This document shows, piece by piece, positions 36,767 to 45,477 of a stretch of 64,000 nucleotides of DNA (positions are counted from its first letter, which is position 1; every line of letters begins with the position of its first letter). The notes below the pieces were generated by a model that was given only the letters and a program-made list of their open reading frames with translations, had not been told where the DNA came from and made no database searches. The position numbers and the translations under genes were made by a program. Source of the stretch: CBDATB01 sp965199745 (GTDB lineage Bacteria > Bacteroidota > Bacteroidia > Cytophagales > Flammeovirgaceae); NCBI GenBank assembly GCA_965199745.1, contig CBDATB010000003.1, positions 46,985 through 110,984 on the forward strand. Direction: 5' to 3'.

Positions 36767-37118
36767 ATGATAAGGTCATTTAAAAAAATATTTTTGCTTT
36801 TTATCTGCTTGTTGCTGATGTATATTGACCGTAATAATGATAACGAGCCAGTCTTTAAAACTTTTCAATCTAACGTAGATACAAACAGATATTTTTATCC
36901 TGCCAGTGCAGTAAAAATGCCTATTGCTTTTTTAGCCATAGAAAAGTTAAATAATTTGAATATCGAAGGTTTGGATAAATATACAACCATGCTAACCGAC
37001 AGTGCTTAATGAAGGGCAATCCGCTGCATACATTGACTCAAGCACTGCCAGCGGTCTGCCCTCTGTTACGTATTATATTAAAAACTATTTATTTTTATTG
37101 TTATACGCAGCAATCTAA
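36767..37118 (+). pseudogene. Remnant of a penicillin-binding-type serine hydrolase
   Basis: The N-terminus (FKKIFLLFICLLLMYID) is a signal or anchor. NRYFYPASAVKMPIAFLAIEKLN matches the S-x-x-K active-site region of class-A-beta-lactamase-like serine hydrolases of Bacteroidota (Ser and Lys of SAVK). The frame stops at 37007-37009 but continues in the next frame with NEGQSAAYIDSSTASGLPSVTYYIKN, which still matches the family, then ends at 37118. The rest of the domain is missing. A small deletion caused the shift and a larger one removed the C-terminus. Confidence 0.7.
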
Positions 37119-37872
37119 TGGGCGAATATCGGAAGATGGAAGCGTGGAGGATTTTGAAGGTATAGAAATTTTGCCTACTGATTTGTATGTGAGATTTTTG
37201 CCAAAAGATTCTATTCAATATACTGTTCTTTTGTCAGATACTACTATTATGTTCCATGATAAGCCTTTAGATTATGAAGTATAAAGGTGGTGGGGTGGAT
37301 CATGCTTGGTTGGGTGGAAATCTTACTTCTGCTATTCTTCCCGGTTTCTTCCAGATGTGGCTATCTATAAATGTAGTTATAATTATCAGCAAATTTACCA
37401 AACGACTGTGCATGAAATGGCGCACGTGAGTCATTATGCGATAGATTGGTCGGCTCTTTCAATAGCAACTATAGGTCGTAGTGCTTTTCGTAGAAAGGCA
37501 TTTGTGGAGAGTTGGGCAGAATCTGTAGAGTTAGAAATAGCATTGAGGGAGTTTGGTACACACACTTCTCATCATGCATATCAAGACGGTAGTATAAGAG
37601 ACAATCAGGATAAAAGTATAATTTATTGGAAGGAACTTGAAGGTTATATTGGTGTGATAGGACAAAATTTAAAGGATAATTTAAACCAGTATTTATCAAG
37701 TTCAAATGTGCCTGTAGATAGAGTGAGAGGTTATACATTTTATCAGATGGCAAATGCACTCAAAGGTGCTACCGAGATGAGGGAGTGGAGGGAAAATTTA
37801 AAAGATCGTTATGACAATTCTACGGAGGATAATTTAGAGGAATATTTTAAAAGTTTCGATGATGCATTCTAA
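37090..37872 (+). pseudogene. Remnant of a zinc-metalloprotease-like surface protein
   Basis: Two open pieces belong together. The first (to 37284) contains ILPTDLYVRFLPKDSIQYTVLLSDTTIMFHDKPLDYEV (quoted as landmarks), typical of the N-terminal part of a Bacteroidota lipoprotein family. The second (37306-37872) has VAIYKCSYNYQQIYQTTVHEMAHVSHYA, with the HExxH zinc site and a third-ligand candidate in ESWAESVELEIA. A frameshift near 37285 and a large internal deletion separate them; the start is fused to the serine-hydrolase remnant. Catalytic function is unlikely to survive. Confidence 0.6.
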
Positions 37873-37886
37873 ATTTAGAAATTAAG

Positions 37887-38452
37887 ATGACGTTAATATT
37901 AAAAAACGCTTTATTTAGAGTAGTAATTATTTTTTTTGTTTTTCTTGTATAAAAGAGTCATCCTTTGACATTACAGGGACTATTAAAAACATGACTACTT
38001 ATCCTGTAAAGATATATCCTTTACAATATGATAGAGATAATTACACCTCCTTATTACTTGATGATAATTTAGATAGTTTAGATACTATTTCGCCTTATAT
38101 CATACAAAATAATGTATTAAATAATGAAATAGTATTTGATTTAGAACCTACAAAGGAAGCAAATTTTCAATATAGTACAGATATACTTTCTGAACCAGAT
38201 TTAGAAATATACTTAATAGAAAATGGTTATTTCAATAATGAAAATTATTCTACAGGCATAACGCTTATTTTTGGTGATACGTTGTTTATAAATTATCTTC
38301 TTAATAAAGTATATAACAGTTCAGATGGTGTAGTGAGAGATGTATTTAGTGGTGATGCATATATAAAAAATATGGATAAGAATAGAATAGAAGCTGAATA
38401 TATCATTGAGGATCAAGACATTGTGGATTTTGCCAGACCTCTTTATCCTTAG
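37887..38452 (+). pseudogene. Lipoprotein of unknown function, frameshifted in a poly-T tract
   Basis: An ATG at 37887 opens a signal peptide (MTLILKNALFRVVIIFF) that stops after 21 codons. If the T8 run at 37930-37937 had nine T, it would read on as FFCFSC and then IKESSFDITGTIKNMTTYPVKIYP, a plausible lipoprotein with the lipidated Cys followed by a 150-residue acidic domain open to 38452. The bulk domain (FDLEPTKEANFQYSTDIL, ITLIFGDTLFINYLL) is not recognised. A start at 37991 within the intact part is possible but would lose export. Confidence 0.55.
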
Positions 38453-38490
38453 GATAATTGCAAACAATATCTTAATAAAAAAAAATTACA

Positions 38491-38534
38491 ATTGATAGCG
38501 CACTATCAATCTTATCAGATTGGTGGGCTTTTTT
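38491..38534 (+). terminator. Terminator-like hairpins after the lipoprotein gene
   Basis: ATTGATAG-CGCA-CTATCAAT (38491-38510) is a perfect 8-bp hairpin. An overlapping alternative fold pairs AGCgCAC with GTGgGCT and AATC with GATT and is followed by six T at 38529-38534. The second is the better terminator; the two are mutually exclusive. Confidence 0.6.
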
Positions 38535-38680
38535 CATAGATAAAAAAAGTTTTTCATAGTTTACAATCCTTATAAAGTGGGCAATTATTGGCTTTTTATC
38601 TGTTTCGGTTTCTTTGGTTTATATTTGTATTCACAATCTAATGAAATTATATAATTTTATACTATTAAGCGTATAAAATC

Positions 38681-39247
38681 ATGGAATATATAGACAATGA
38701 AGGACGTGAATATCTTAAAAATAAACGTGGTAACGTATTATACGCAAAACCTTGCAAATATTGTGGTGATAAGTACTTTCCTAATCGTACTAATCAATTA
38801 TATTGTAGCCGTTCTTGTGGTGTGAAAGCTCCCTTAGCTAGAACAAAGCACCGGTACAAAACTGAATATGAGGTTCAAAAAGATTTAAAGGGTTTTCCTG
38901 TATTTAAACCAGATGCAAGGAAAGAACCCAGAGGGAGTTGCTACTGATAGAATAACCCTTGCGGGTGTCGGTAATGCTGCTATTGATGTCGGTTTGGTTG
39001 AATTAGGTAAGAACTTTTTTACAAAAAACCATTGACAGAGAAGCGATTTGCTGAATTTGTAGAAGGGCTTAATGTGGTACTTAATGAGTTATATCGTTCT
39101 ATTAAGGTCATTCAAAAAAATCAGGTAACAGCCGATTCAAATATGCAAAAAGAAAATTTAGGAATACACCGTCATATTGAACAGCTTACTATTAGTCAAA
39201 AGCCGTTAAAACTATTCAAGCCAAATAAGCGATTTAAACGCGTTTAA
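38681..39247 (+). pseudogene. Zinc-ribbon protein broken by two frameshifts
   Basis: The first piece (to 38947) has a four-Cys zinc ribbon: KPCKYCGDKYF and YCSRSCGVKAPLA. It then shifts near 38918 into a frame reading NPEGVATDRITLAGVGNAAIDVGLVELGKNFFTKNH, which contains a membrane-like helix, and shifts again in the A6 run near 39020 into the last piece (TEKRFAEFVEGLNVVLNELY, to 39247). The C-terminal piece has no good start of its own (TTG at 39032). Together they would form one protein of about 190 residues. Not a family I can name; the neighbourhood is decayed. Confidence 0.5.
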
Positions 39248-39254
39248 ATCGCTT
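39227..39254. repeat. 28-base perfect palindrome
   Basis: AAGCGATTTAAACG is followed directly by its complement CGTTTAAATCGCTT. It overlaps the stop codon of the zinc-ribbon remnant. It could be a terminator stem without a U-tract, a protein-binding palindrome, or an extended cruciform-forming site. Confidence 0.75.
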
Positions 39255-39354
39255 TACTATGCACGTATGAGCCTGTTTTTATAACTTTGTGAAGCAGCTT
39301 CATGGGTTTTGGGAACAGAGAGTGCCTAGCATTTTGCGTCCAAATTGAAAAAGT

Positions 39355-39413
39355 TTATACCTTAAAGATATTGATTTTACCCTACTATGTCCGGGCTTAT
39401 CTTTAAGGCATAA
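39355..39413. repeat. Long inverted repeat upstream of the DUF1611 gene
   Basis: TTATACCTTAAAGATA (39355-39370) pairs with TATCTTTAAGGCATAA (39398-39413) in 15 of 16 positions around a 27-base loop. It lies 85 bases before the DUF1611 start. TAACTTTG at 39282-39289 matches a -7 box upstream, so the hairpin would be in the leader RNA if that promoter is used. Confidence 0.6.
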
Positions 39414-39497
39414 GCTAGCATAATTAAACTCATAAGCGATCAGCGAACACCTTTATTTGCCTGAAGATTGGTTGCATAAAATAAAATTAACTACTCA

Positions 39498-40568
39498 GTG
39501 ATAAAAGAGAAAAAGCGAGCAATTATTATTACAGGTGGCTTGTTTGACAAGTCGAATGCAAAAACAGCACACGGGCTTATCAGAGTGAGTAATCGTTTTG
39601 ATATACAGGCAGTTATAGATGAACGATTTTCGGGACAAGATGCAGGTACTCTGTTGGACGGGCAGCATAGAGGTATTCCTGTGTTTAGTAGCGTTAAAAT
39701 GTTTTTACAAAACAGCCAAGAATCTGTTCAATATTGTATTGTAGGCATTGCTACAAAAGGCGGGGTAATTCCTCAATGGTTAAGGACTATATTGGCTGAG
39801 GCTTTGGAAATGGGCTTGGGTATTATCAACGGCTTGCACGAATTTGTTACTGAAATTCCAGAATTTGTAGCGATAGCCGAGCAAAAGAAGCTAACTATCC
39901 GAGACATTCGGAAACCTCAACCTTTTAAAGACTTACACTTTTGGTCAGGAGAAATTCAGGAGGTAAAATGCCCCAAAATAGCCGTTCTAGGCACTGATTG
40001 TGCCTTGGGAAAGCGTACAACGGCTATGTTTTTGGTGGCAATGATGCGCCGCAGAGGATACCGGGCTGAAATGATTTACACTGGACAAACAGGGTGGTTA
40101 CAGGGGGCAAACTACGGTTTTATATTTGATGCTACACCTAACGATTTTGTTTCGGGTGAGTTAGAACATGCTATTGTTTGTTGTTTTCGAGAACGAAAGC
40201 CTGATATTATTTTTATCGAAGGGCAATCCAGCCTGCAAAACCCCTCTGGCCCTTGTGGTGCTGAGATTTTAATATCCGCAGATGTTCAGGGAGCTATTTT
40301 ACAGCACCATCCCAACCGAAAAAAATTTAAAGGGTTAGAAAATTACCACGCTGATATTCCTGAACCAGATCGAGAAATCGCCTTGATTGAAGCTTACGGA
40401 TACGAAGTTTTAGCCCTGACCCTAAATACCCATCATCTTTCTTGTGAAGAAGCAAAAAATTATTTTTCCAAGTATAAAAAACAACTACAAATACCGGTAG
40501 TTTTACCTATTGAACAAGGTGTTGAAGACTTATTTGAACTTTTGAAACCTCTGATTAGAATAAGCTGA
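39498..40568 (+). CDS. DUF1611 family P-loop protein (DgcN-like)
   Basis: 356 residues. An N-terminal Rossmann-like domain (RAIIITGGLFDKSNAKTAHGLIR) is followed by a P-loop domain with the nucleotide motif VLGTDCALGKRTTAMFL and later FIEGQSSLQNPSGPCG. DUF1611 proteins were recently linked to D-glutamate metabolism as DgcN (D-glutamate N-acetyltransferase), always next to an enolase-superfamily partner DgcA. The next gene, three bases later, is such an enzyme, which supports a shared pathway in amino-acid or muropeptide use. The start at 39498 is GTG. Confidence 0.85.
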   Translation: MIKEKKRAIIITGGLFDKSNAKTAHGLIRVSNRFDIQAVIDERFSGQDAGTLLDGQHRGIPVFSSVKMFLQNSQESVQYCIVGIATKGGVIPQWLRTILAEALEMGLGIINGLHEFVTEIPEFVAIAEQKKLTIRDIRKPQPFKDLHFWSGEIQEVKCPKIAVLGTDCALGKRTTAMFLVAMMRRRGYRAEMIYTGQTGWLQGANYGFIFDATPNDFVSGELEHAIVCCFRERKPDIIFIEGQSSLQNPSGPCGAEILISADVQGAILQHHPNRKKFKGLENYHADIPEPDREIALIEAYGYEVLALTLNTHHLSCEEAKNYFSKYKKQLQIPVVLPIEQGVEDLFELLKPLIRIS

Positions 40569-40571
40569 AGT

Positions 40572-41642
40572 ATGAAAATTAAACACATCGGGATTTGGCG
40601 AAAAAACCTGAAAAATAAAAGACCTTATACCATTGCTTTTAAGACCATTAATGAGGTATATAATGCTTTTGTAGCCATTACTTTGGATAATGGCATAGTT
40701 GGTATGGGTGCAGCTAACCCTAGCGAGTATGTTGTGGGAGAATCTTTATCGCAATGTATGGAAGCTCTATCGGAGGAGAATACCGCTTTTTTAATAGGAA
40801 GAGATATTCGCCAAATTACTCAGTTGCTTTTTGAAATTCTCAGTAAGTTTCCCGATAACCCCTCTGCTAGAGCTGCCTTAGATATCGCCATACACGATGC
40901 TTTTACACAATACTTGCAAGTACCCTTGTCCTATTATTTAGGTAAAAAATTTGATGCTTTACCCACCTCAGTAACTATCGGCATTAAGGCAGCAAAAGAA
41001 ACCTTGGAAGAAGCCAACGATTACTACAAAAGTGGTTTTAAAATATTGAAGATAAAGCTCGGCAGAGATATGAACGAGGATATAGAACGGCTACAAAAAA
41101 TTAAGGAGAGATTTGGCAATAAAGTGAAAATCCGTGTGGATGCCAATCAGGCATACTCCTACGAGCAGACCATTGGCTTTTTTGAAAAAATACGCGGCAT
41201 GGATATCGAACTGGTAGAGCAACCAATGGCAGCCAAAGCCACTGCAGCTATGCGGGCATTACCTGCCGAAGTTAAGCGTATTGTAGCAGCAGATGAATCT
41301 CTAATTAGCCCCAAAGACGCCTTGCATTTAATAAATACCGAAAAAGCCTGTGGTATATTTAATATTAAACTAATGAAGTGCGGAGGGATTAGCCAAGCCT
41401 TGAAAATTGCAGATATTGCTATCAGTAGCGGGGTAAAACTCATGTGGGGTTGTAATGACGAAAGCCGTATTAGTATTAGTGCTGCTTTGCATACGGCTCT
41501 ATCTTGCCCAGCAACAAAGTATATCGATCTGGATGGAAGTTTTGATCTGCTCAAAGACGTAGTGTCGGGTGGCTTTGTCCTAAAGGATGGGTACATGTCT
41601 GTAATAGATAGCCCAGGATTAGGACTTAAACGGGAATATTGA
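40572..41642 (+). CDS. Dipeptide epimerase / enolase-superfamily enzyme (DgcA-like)
   Basis: 356 residues of the muconate-lactonizing subgroup. Acid/base Lys in KILKIKLGRD, metal ligands in RVDANQAYS (Asp), ELVEQPMA (Glu) and VAADESL (Asp), and the second Lys in FNIKLMKCGG are all present. Close relatives epimerise L-Ala-D/L-Glu from peptidoglycan turnover, and DgcA acts on N-acetyl-glutamate. The tight pairing with DUF1611 favours D-Glu or muropeptide salvage. It ends 26 bases before the hairpin of an IS end. Confidence 0.9.
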   Translation: MKIKHIGIWRKNLKNKRPYTIAFKTINEVYNAFVAITLDNGIVGMGAANPSEYVVGESLSQCMEALSEENTAFLIGRDIRQITQLLFEILSKFPDNPSARAALDIAIHDAFTQYLQVPLSYYLGKKFDALPTSVTIGIKAAKETLEEANDYYKSGFKILKIKLGRDMNEDIERLQKIKERFGNKVKIRVDANQAYSYEQTIGFFEKIRGMDIELVEQPMAAKATAAMRALPAEVKRIVAADESLISPKDALHLINTEKACGIFNIKLMKCGGISQALKIADIAISSGVKLMWGCNDESRISISAALHTALSCPATKYIDLDGSFDLLKDVVSGGFVLKDGYMSVIDSPGLGLKREY

Positions 41643-41667
41643 TTGTTTAAAAAAAGTTTGCAGAAAT

Positions 41668-41690
41668 CCAGTAAGTCTTTAGCTTAGTGG
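41668..41690. mobile_element. IS200/IS605-type end hairpin (left)
   Basis: CCAGTAAG (41668-41675) and CTTAGTGG (41683-41690) form an imperfect hairpin with one mismatch and a 7-base loop. Subterminal imperfect palindromes are the recognition structures of IS200/IS605 ends. It overlaps the stop of the tnpA fragment beside it, at the edge of the ordinary chromosome. Confidence 0.5.
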
Positions 41691-41756
41691 ATGAATGCAA
41701 AGTTGGATATACTTTTGGATGGTATCCATAGAAGCGTTACCTACAATACAGAATAT
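41679..41756 (-). pseudogene. tnpA: C-terminal fragment of an IS200-type transposase TnpA
   Basis: 25 codons on the minus strand read IFCIVGNASMDTIQKYIQ and end LCIHPLS. This matches the C-terminal helix of Y1 transposases (pattern Y-F-x-x-x-V-G-N-A-S-x-x-T-I-x-K-Y-I) that carries the nucleophilic Tyr. The start of the frame is lost at about 41757. The missing N-terminal two thirds of a TnpA lies on the same strand at 54786-55085, on the other side of the island. Confidence 0.65.
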
Positions 41757-41868
41757 TAAAATGTATTGATTATAAGGATATTATAATATATGAAATACAA
41801 ATATGTAGCAAAAAATGAATAATAAAGGTAAGATAAGGGCTAAGTAAGGTCAATATCTTTTTTAAATA

Positions 41869-42411
41869 TTATCTGAAATTTCTACATAAATCTTTCTGCA
41901 ATTGCTCATAAAAAGATTTACCCCACAAATACTTATCCGCTTCTCTGTAACTGGATTTTTCAGACAGTTCTAAAATCTTTTGCAGATACTCCTCATACCC
42001 TATCCAAAGTTTTTCAAATGCCCAGTTCTTTATTTTGTGATACTTCTTCGTATTGTATTTCTGTTCAAGCATATCACAAACCCGAACATCATATATTGAA
42101 AATTTATCTTGACACAGCACTGAAAGGATTGCAGAAGCCATTGGTAAGTAAAAACCGTAATCATTTATTAGAACGGCTAATTTATCCCTATTAGTAGCTG
42201 ATTTGTAGATTGATGAGGTTAGTTTTTTAATCGCTTCATCTAAACTTGCTTCGTTCTCAAATTTTTTGGCAATTTTACTTTTTGTCCTATTAGCTTTCCA
42301 GATAATGATACAGAAAAATTCTTCTGTGGTTAGATAACCTCTTTTAATGAAGTTACTCGATACCTCATTAGACAAGTAGGTTTCTAAGTCGTAGTATTTT
42401 GCATAATCCAT
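41869..42411 (-). CDS. Unknown protein ending the type III R-M operon
   Basis: 180 residues, helical, Lys-rich, no signal peptide. The segment YLPMASAILSVLCQDKFSIYDVRVCDML has the spacing of a helix-hairpin-helix followed by an acidic residue, reminiscent of the HhH-GPD DNA glycosylase core, but the catalytic Lys/Asp pair is not clear. Its ATG overlaps the res stop by one base (TAATG), so it is translated with the R-M genes and probably modulates or assists them. I do not recognise the family. Confidence 0.7.
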   Translation of the reverse strand: MDYAKYYDLETYLSNEVSSNFIKRGYLTTEEFFCIIIWKANRTKSKIAKKFENEASLDEAIKKLTSSIYKSATNRDKLAVLINDYGFYLPMASAILSVLCQDKFSIYDVRVCDMLEQKYNTKKYHKIKNWAFEKLWIGYEEYLQKILELSEKSSYREADKYLWGKSFYEQLQKDLCRNFR

Positions 42412-45047
42412 TATAAAACAAACGCTTTAAATTTCTTGTCAAACTTGGCTTTTGTTTCTTTTTCATTGTATAAAGGCATACCTACCAATTTAAACTCTTT
42501 AGCCTCAAATACTAAGTCCAATTTATATTCTTGCTCTATTTGTAGCAAGAAGCGTTCTTTTATTTTGCTATCCTCATTAGTTAAAATATTTCTTCCCTTA
42601 GGTTCTATAAACATTTGGTAAACAATAGATTTTTTAGTTTCTTTCTCTATCAAAAACAATACAAAATCTGGCTCAAAAGGTAAACCCTCATTGAAAGAAT
42701 AAATTTTAAAGTGGCGTTCATTTCTCAATAAGTATACCTCTTTATATTTTTCTTTAAGTGATTGGTATGCACCCTTAATATACTTGACTAAATACTTTTC
42801 TTCTGATGTTCCGTAATTGTCATTAAAAACATACCAATCCTCTTTTGAAAGGTCTATATATAAATCTTGATTTGTAGTTTCTGTTTGAACTATTCCAAAT
42901 TCTTTATCACTATCCTCATTGATGGATATATTTAAAATTTTACCATTCTCATCTTTACCGAATATTGTAGAAATCCCCAATGGGTTAAATCCTTTTGCCC
43001 CTCTGTGTTCTGTATATCCTTGTGGAATGAGTTTTGACATTTCGTCTAAAGCTGAAATTGATGCCTCTAACTTCATTTCGTTAGTAGGTCTTTGCACTTG
43101 CTCCGTATTGCCTGTAAACTCAATTTTTATCGTGTTCAAAAATTTATCATCATTGACAAACTTTGACATTGAATTTAAGTGCGGAAAATAACGCTGTAAG
43201 TTGCTAAATTTATAAAAGGGTAGTTTGTTAAGTGCTTTGCGTATAATGGGCTTAGAAAAGCTATTTAGGGCGTATATTTTCGTTTCGCTACTTAATTGTT
43301 TGGTTTCTTCGCCATCAATCAAAACACCTACTGAAGATTGACCAGTAATAAACTTCTTTTTGTATATCTTCTCACGTATGGGTTGGTCTAATTCGTGTAT
43401 ATCTTTCCTATCATTAGCAATACGCTTGTTTACATACACAAAACCAGACTTGTAAAAATCTGTTTCTTTGAAACTGTCTTTTAGCACCAATCTTTTTTGA
43501 ACTGTTTTTGGTGCTTTGATACCGATTTGCTGTAACGCCTTGTTGAGTTCTGAAATATATCTTGGATTATGTGCAGAATGATAATACAGTTCTTCGCAAA
43601 TTCTTAAATCGTTCTCAATATCATCATCGTACTTTCTTTTGTATAATGATTGGTCATCCGAAACTTTGAAAGGGCAATATCTCGCACCTCTACCAATTAA
43701 TTGAGCCTCTGACATAGTCGTTTTGCCAACCTTGCCTTTGTTCGTCCCCCCTGTACTTTGGGTATCATACAAGCGGACTATATCAAATAAATTTAAAACA
43801 TCCCAACCCTCATTCAGTTTATCAACTGCAAAGACTGCCCTGTATTCATTGTTCTTATCTTCAAGACTATTGATGACTAATTGCTTTTCTTCGCTGTCGT
43901 TCTTGCTATCTACGGTAATACATTTATCCTCCGAAAAATCATTTTTTAACTCCAATACCAAATTTTCAAGCGTGATATTATTCTTATCCAAAGAATAAAA
44001 TACCTTACTCATTTTGGCGTTGGAAGTATCTACCTTTATCTTTTCTAATTGCTTTGCGGTTAAGCTATTGATACCAGAAACAAACTCATTATAAAACTCT
44101 TGACTTTCATTTATAGTTTTTGATTTTAGCATTATTACAGGCTTGATATGTAATTGATTATTCTCAAAAACTTTCTGCCTGTATTGGCTTAATAATACGG
44201 ATTGCAAGGCTCTTTCAAAGGGTTGTAAGTCGGCTTGTAATACTTGTACTTCCTTAGAATACTTGTCTATACGGAATTGCTTTAGCGGATAATCAAACAA
44301 TAGCTTATCTTGATACTTAGCTTTTATATTTTCATCTGATAAATCCGCAGTGGCTGTAAATTCTAACAAGTAATTATCATCATTAGCTTTAAAAATTCTT
44401 TCTACGGTATTTTCCCACGATGGCGTAGTATCCTCCAAGGGTAGTTCCGTTTGTATATTCCCTTTCTTCGTTTCAGCGTTTATGTGGTGGGCTTCATCTG
44501 AAAGTAACACAATCTTTTTATCTTCAAAATCTTCATAGGTTAGACTGTTTTCTCTTGGGATGTTCAGCGTAGTATGAAGTCCTTGAATGGTCGTAAATAC
44601 AATATTTATATCTTCATCATTAACTGCCTCAAAGTTCTCAACTTCTTTAATGTTTACTTTTCGGTCTGAAAAAGAAATGGTGTCATTAAACAAATATTTT
44701 GATGATAACGAGTTTAAAAAATTGTCTCTTGTTTTTTCTATAATATTCGTGCTATTGACAAAAAAGATAAAATTTCTATATCCCTTTTCGTACAAGTCTA
44801 AAATCACCCCCGCCATTATAAGCGTTTTACCGCTACCTGTTGCCATATGAAACAATAACTGCGAGGGTTTCTTTTTATTTGGGTACTGGGTGCTGTAATA
44901 ATTGAGCCGCTCAAACGCTTCCATCTGATAAGGTCGTAACTCAAACTTAGCATTCAAGTTATTTTTTATATGTGGATCTACACCTTTAGAAATTATTCCT
45001 AAAGAATATGCGGTTGTTATGATTTGCTCTAAAGTTTGATTATTCAC
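42411..45047 (-). CDS. res: Type III restriction enzyme Res subunit
   Basis: 878 residues. Superfamily 2 helicase motifs: LLFHMATGSGKTLIMAGV (Walker A), VLLSDEAHHINAET (DEAH-type), FTATAD, and AQLIGRGARYCPF (motif VI). The C-terminal nuclease site is visible as PFEPDFVLFLIEKETKKSIVYQMFIEPKG, an Asp followed by Glu-x-Lys (PD-(D/E)XK). Res cleaves DNA about 25-27 bases from the recognition site after translocation signals, together with Mod. It overlaps the upstream small gene by 8 bases. Confidence 0.95.
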   Translation of the reverse strand: MNNQTLEQIITTAYSLGIISKGVDPHIKNNLNAKFELRPYQMEAFERLNYYSTQYPNKKKPSQLLFHMATGSGKTLIMAGVILDLYEKGYRNFIFFVNSTNIIEKTRDNFLNSLSSKYLFNDTISFSDRKVNIKEVENFEAVNDEDINIVFTTIQGLHTTLNIPRENSLTYEDFEDKKIVLLSDEAHHINAETKKGNIQTELPLEDTTPSWENTVERIFKANDDNYLLEFTATADLSDENIKAKYQDKLLFDYPLKQFRIDKYSKEVQVLQADLQPFERALQSVLLSQYRQKVFENNQLHIKPVIMLKSKTINESQEFYNEFVSGINSLTAKQLEKIKVDTSNAKMSKVFYSLDKNNITLENLVLELKNDFSEDKCITVDSKNDSEEKQLVINSLEDKNNEYRAVFAVDKLNEGWDVLNLFDIVRLYDTQSTGGTNKGKVGKTTMSEAQLIGRGARYCPFKVSDDQSLYKRKYDDDIENDLRICEELYYHSAHNPRYISELNKALQQIGIKAPKTVQKRLVLKDSFKETDFYKSGFVYVNKRIANDRKDIHELDQPIREKIYKKKFITGQSSVGVLIDGEETKQLSSETKIYALNSFSKPIIRKALNKLPFYKFSNLQRYFPHLNSMSKFVNDDKFLNTIKIEFTGNTEQVQRPTNEMKLEASISALDEMSKLIPQGYTEHRGAKGFNPLGISTIFGKDENGKILNISINEDSDKEFGIVQTETTNQDLYIDLSKEDWYVFNDNYGTSEEKYLVKYIKGAYQSLKEKYKEVYLLRNERHFKIYSFNEGLPFEPDFVLFLIEKETKKSIVYQMFIEPKGRNILTNEDSKIKERFLLQIEQEYKLDLVFEAKEFKLVGMPLYNEKETKAKFDKKFKAFVL

Positions 45048-45477
45048 AGCATTCTCTGTTTAATTGTCTAAACCATTTTTTAAAGCCCTCTCTTGTCATA
45101 TCAGTTTCATCAGACTTAGTAATTCCTTTGTTGTCTTCTATTTCTTTAACTACAATTACCTTAACCTTATCCTCGTGCTTTGTTCCTTTTTTATCGTAAT
45201 TAACAAGGACTAATTTTGCGGGTAAATCTTTTGAAACATTAAAAAGTGAAATAAATTTTTGAGAGTTTTTATGCCAGTATTTGTTCGGATGTGAAGTATG
45301 TGGGGTTACAGTTTGTACTTCCTCACAAAGTAAATATTCAAAAATCATATATCTTTTTTCTGGGTGTTTTTGTAATCTATCAAAATTAATAGCACAAGTT
45401 GGGTCTCCATCAAGAATTTCTTTCACAAATTCAAAACCACTACTGTCATCGTTAATTAATTGCTTGCTTTTAGCCAT
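45040..45477 (-). CDS. Unknown small protein between mod and res
   Basis: 145 residues overlapping mod (8 bases) and res (8 bases), so co-translation is nearly certain. Landmarks are FEFVKEILDGDPTCAINFDRL, SHPNKYWHKNSQKFISLFNVS and LVLVNYDKKGTKHEDKVKVIVV, then a charged C-terminal tail with GFKKWFRQLN. The central beta-rich part looks like a compact cytosolic domain, with no nuclease or HTH motif that I can see. Typical type III systems have only mod and res, so this is an accessory of this branch. Confidence 0.75.
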   Translation of the reverse strand: MAKSKQLINDDSSGFEFVKEILDGDPTCAINFDRLQKHPEKRYMIFEYLLCEEVQTVTPHTSHPNKYWHKNSQKFISLFNVSKDLPAKLVLVNYDKKGTKHEDKVKVIVVKEIEDNKGITKSDETDMTREGFKKWFRQLNRECCE

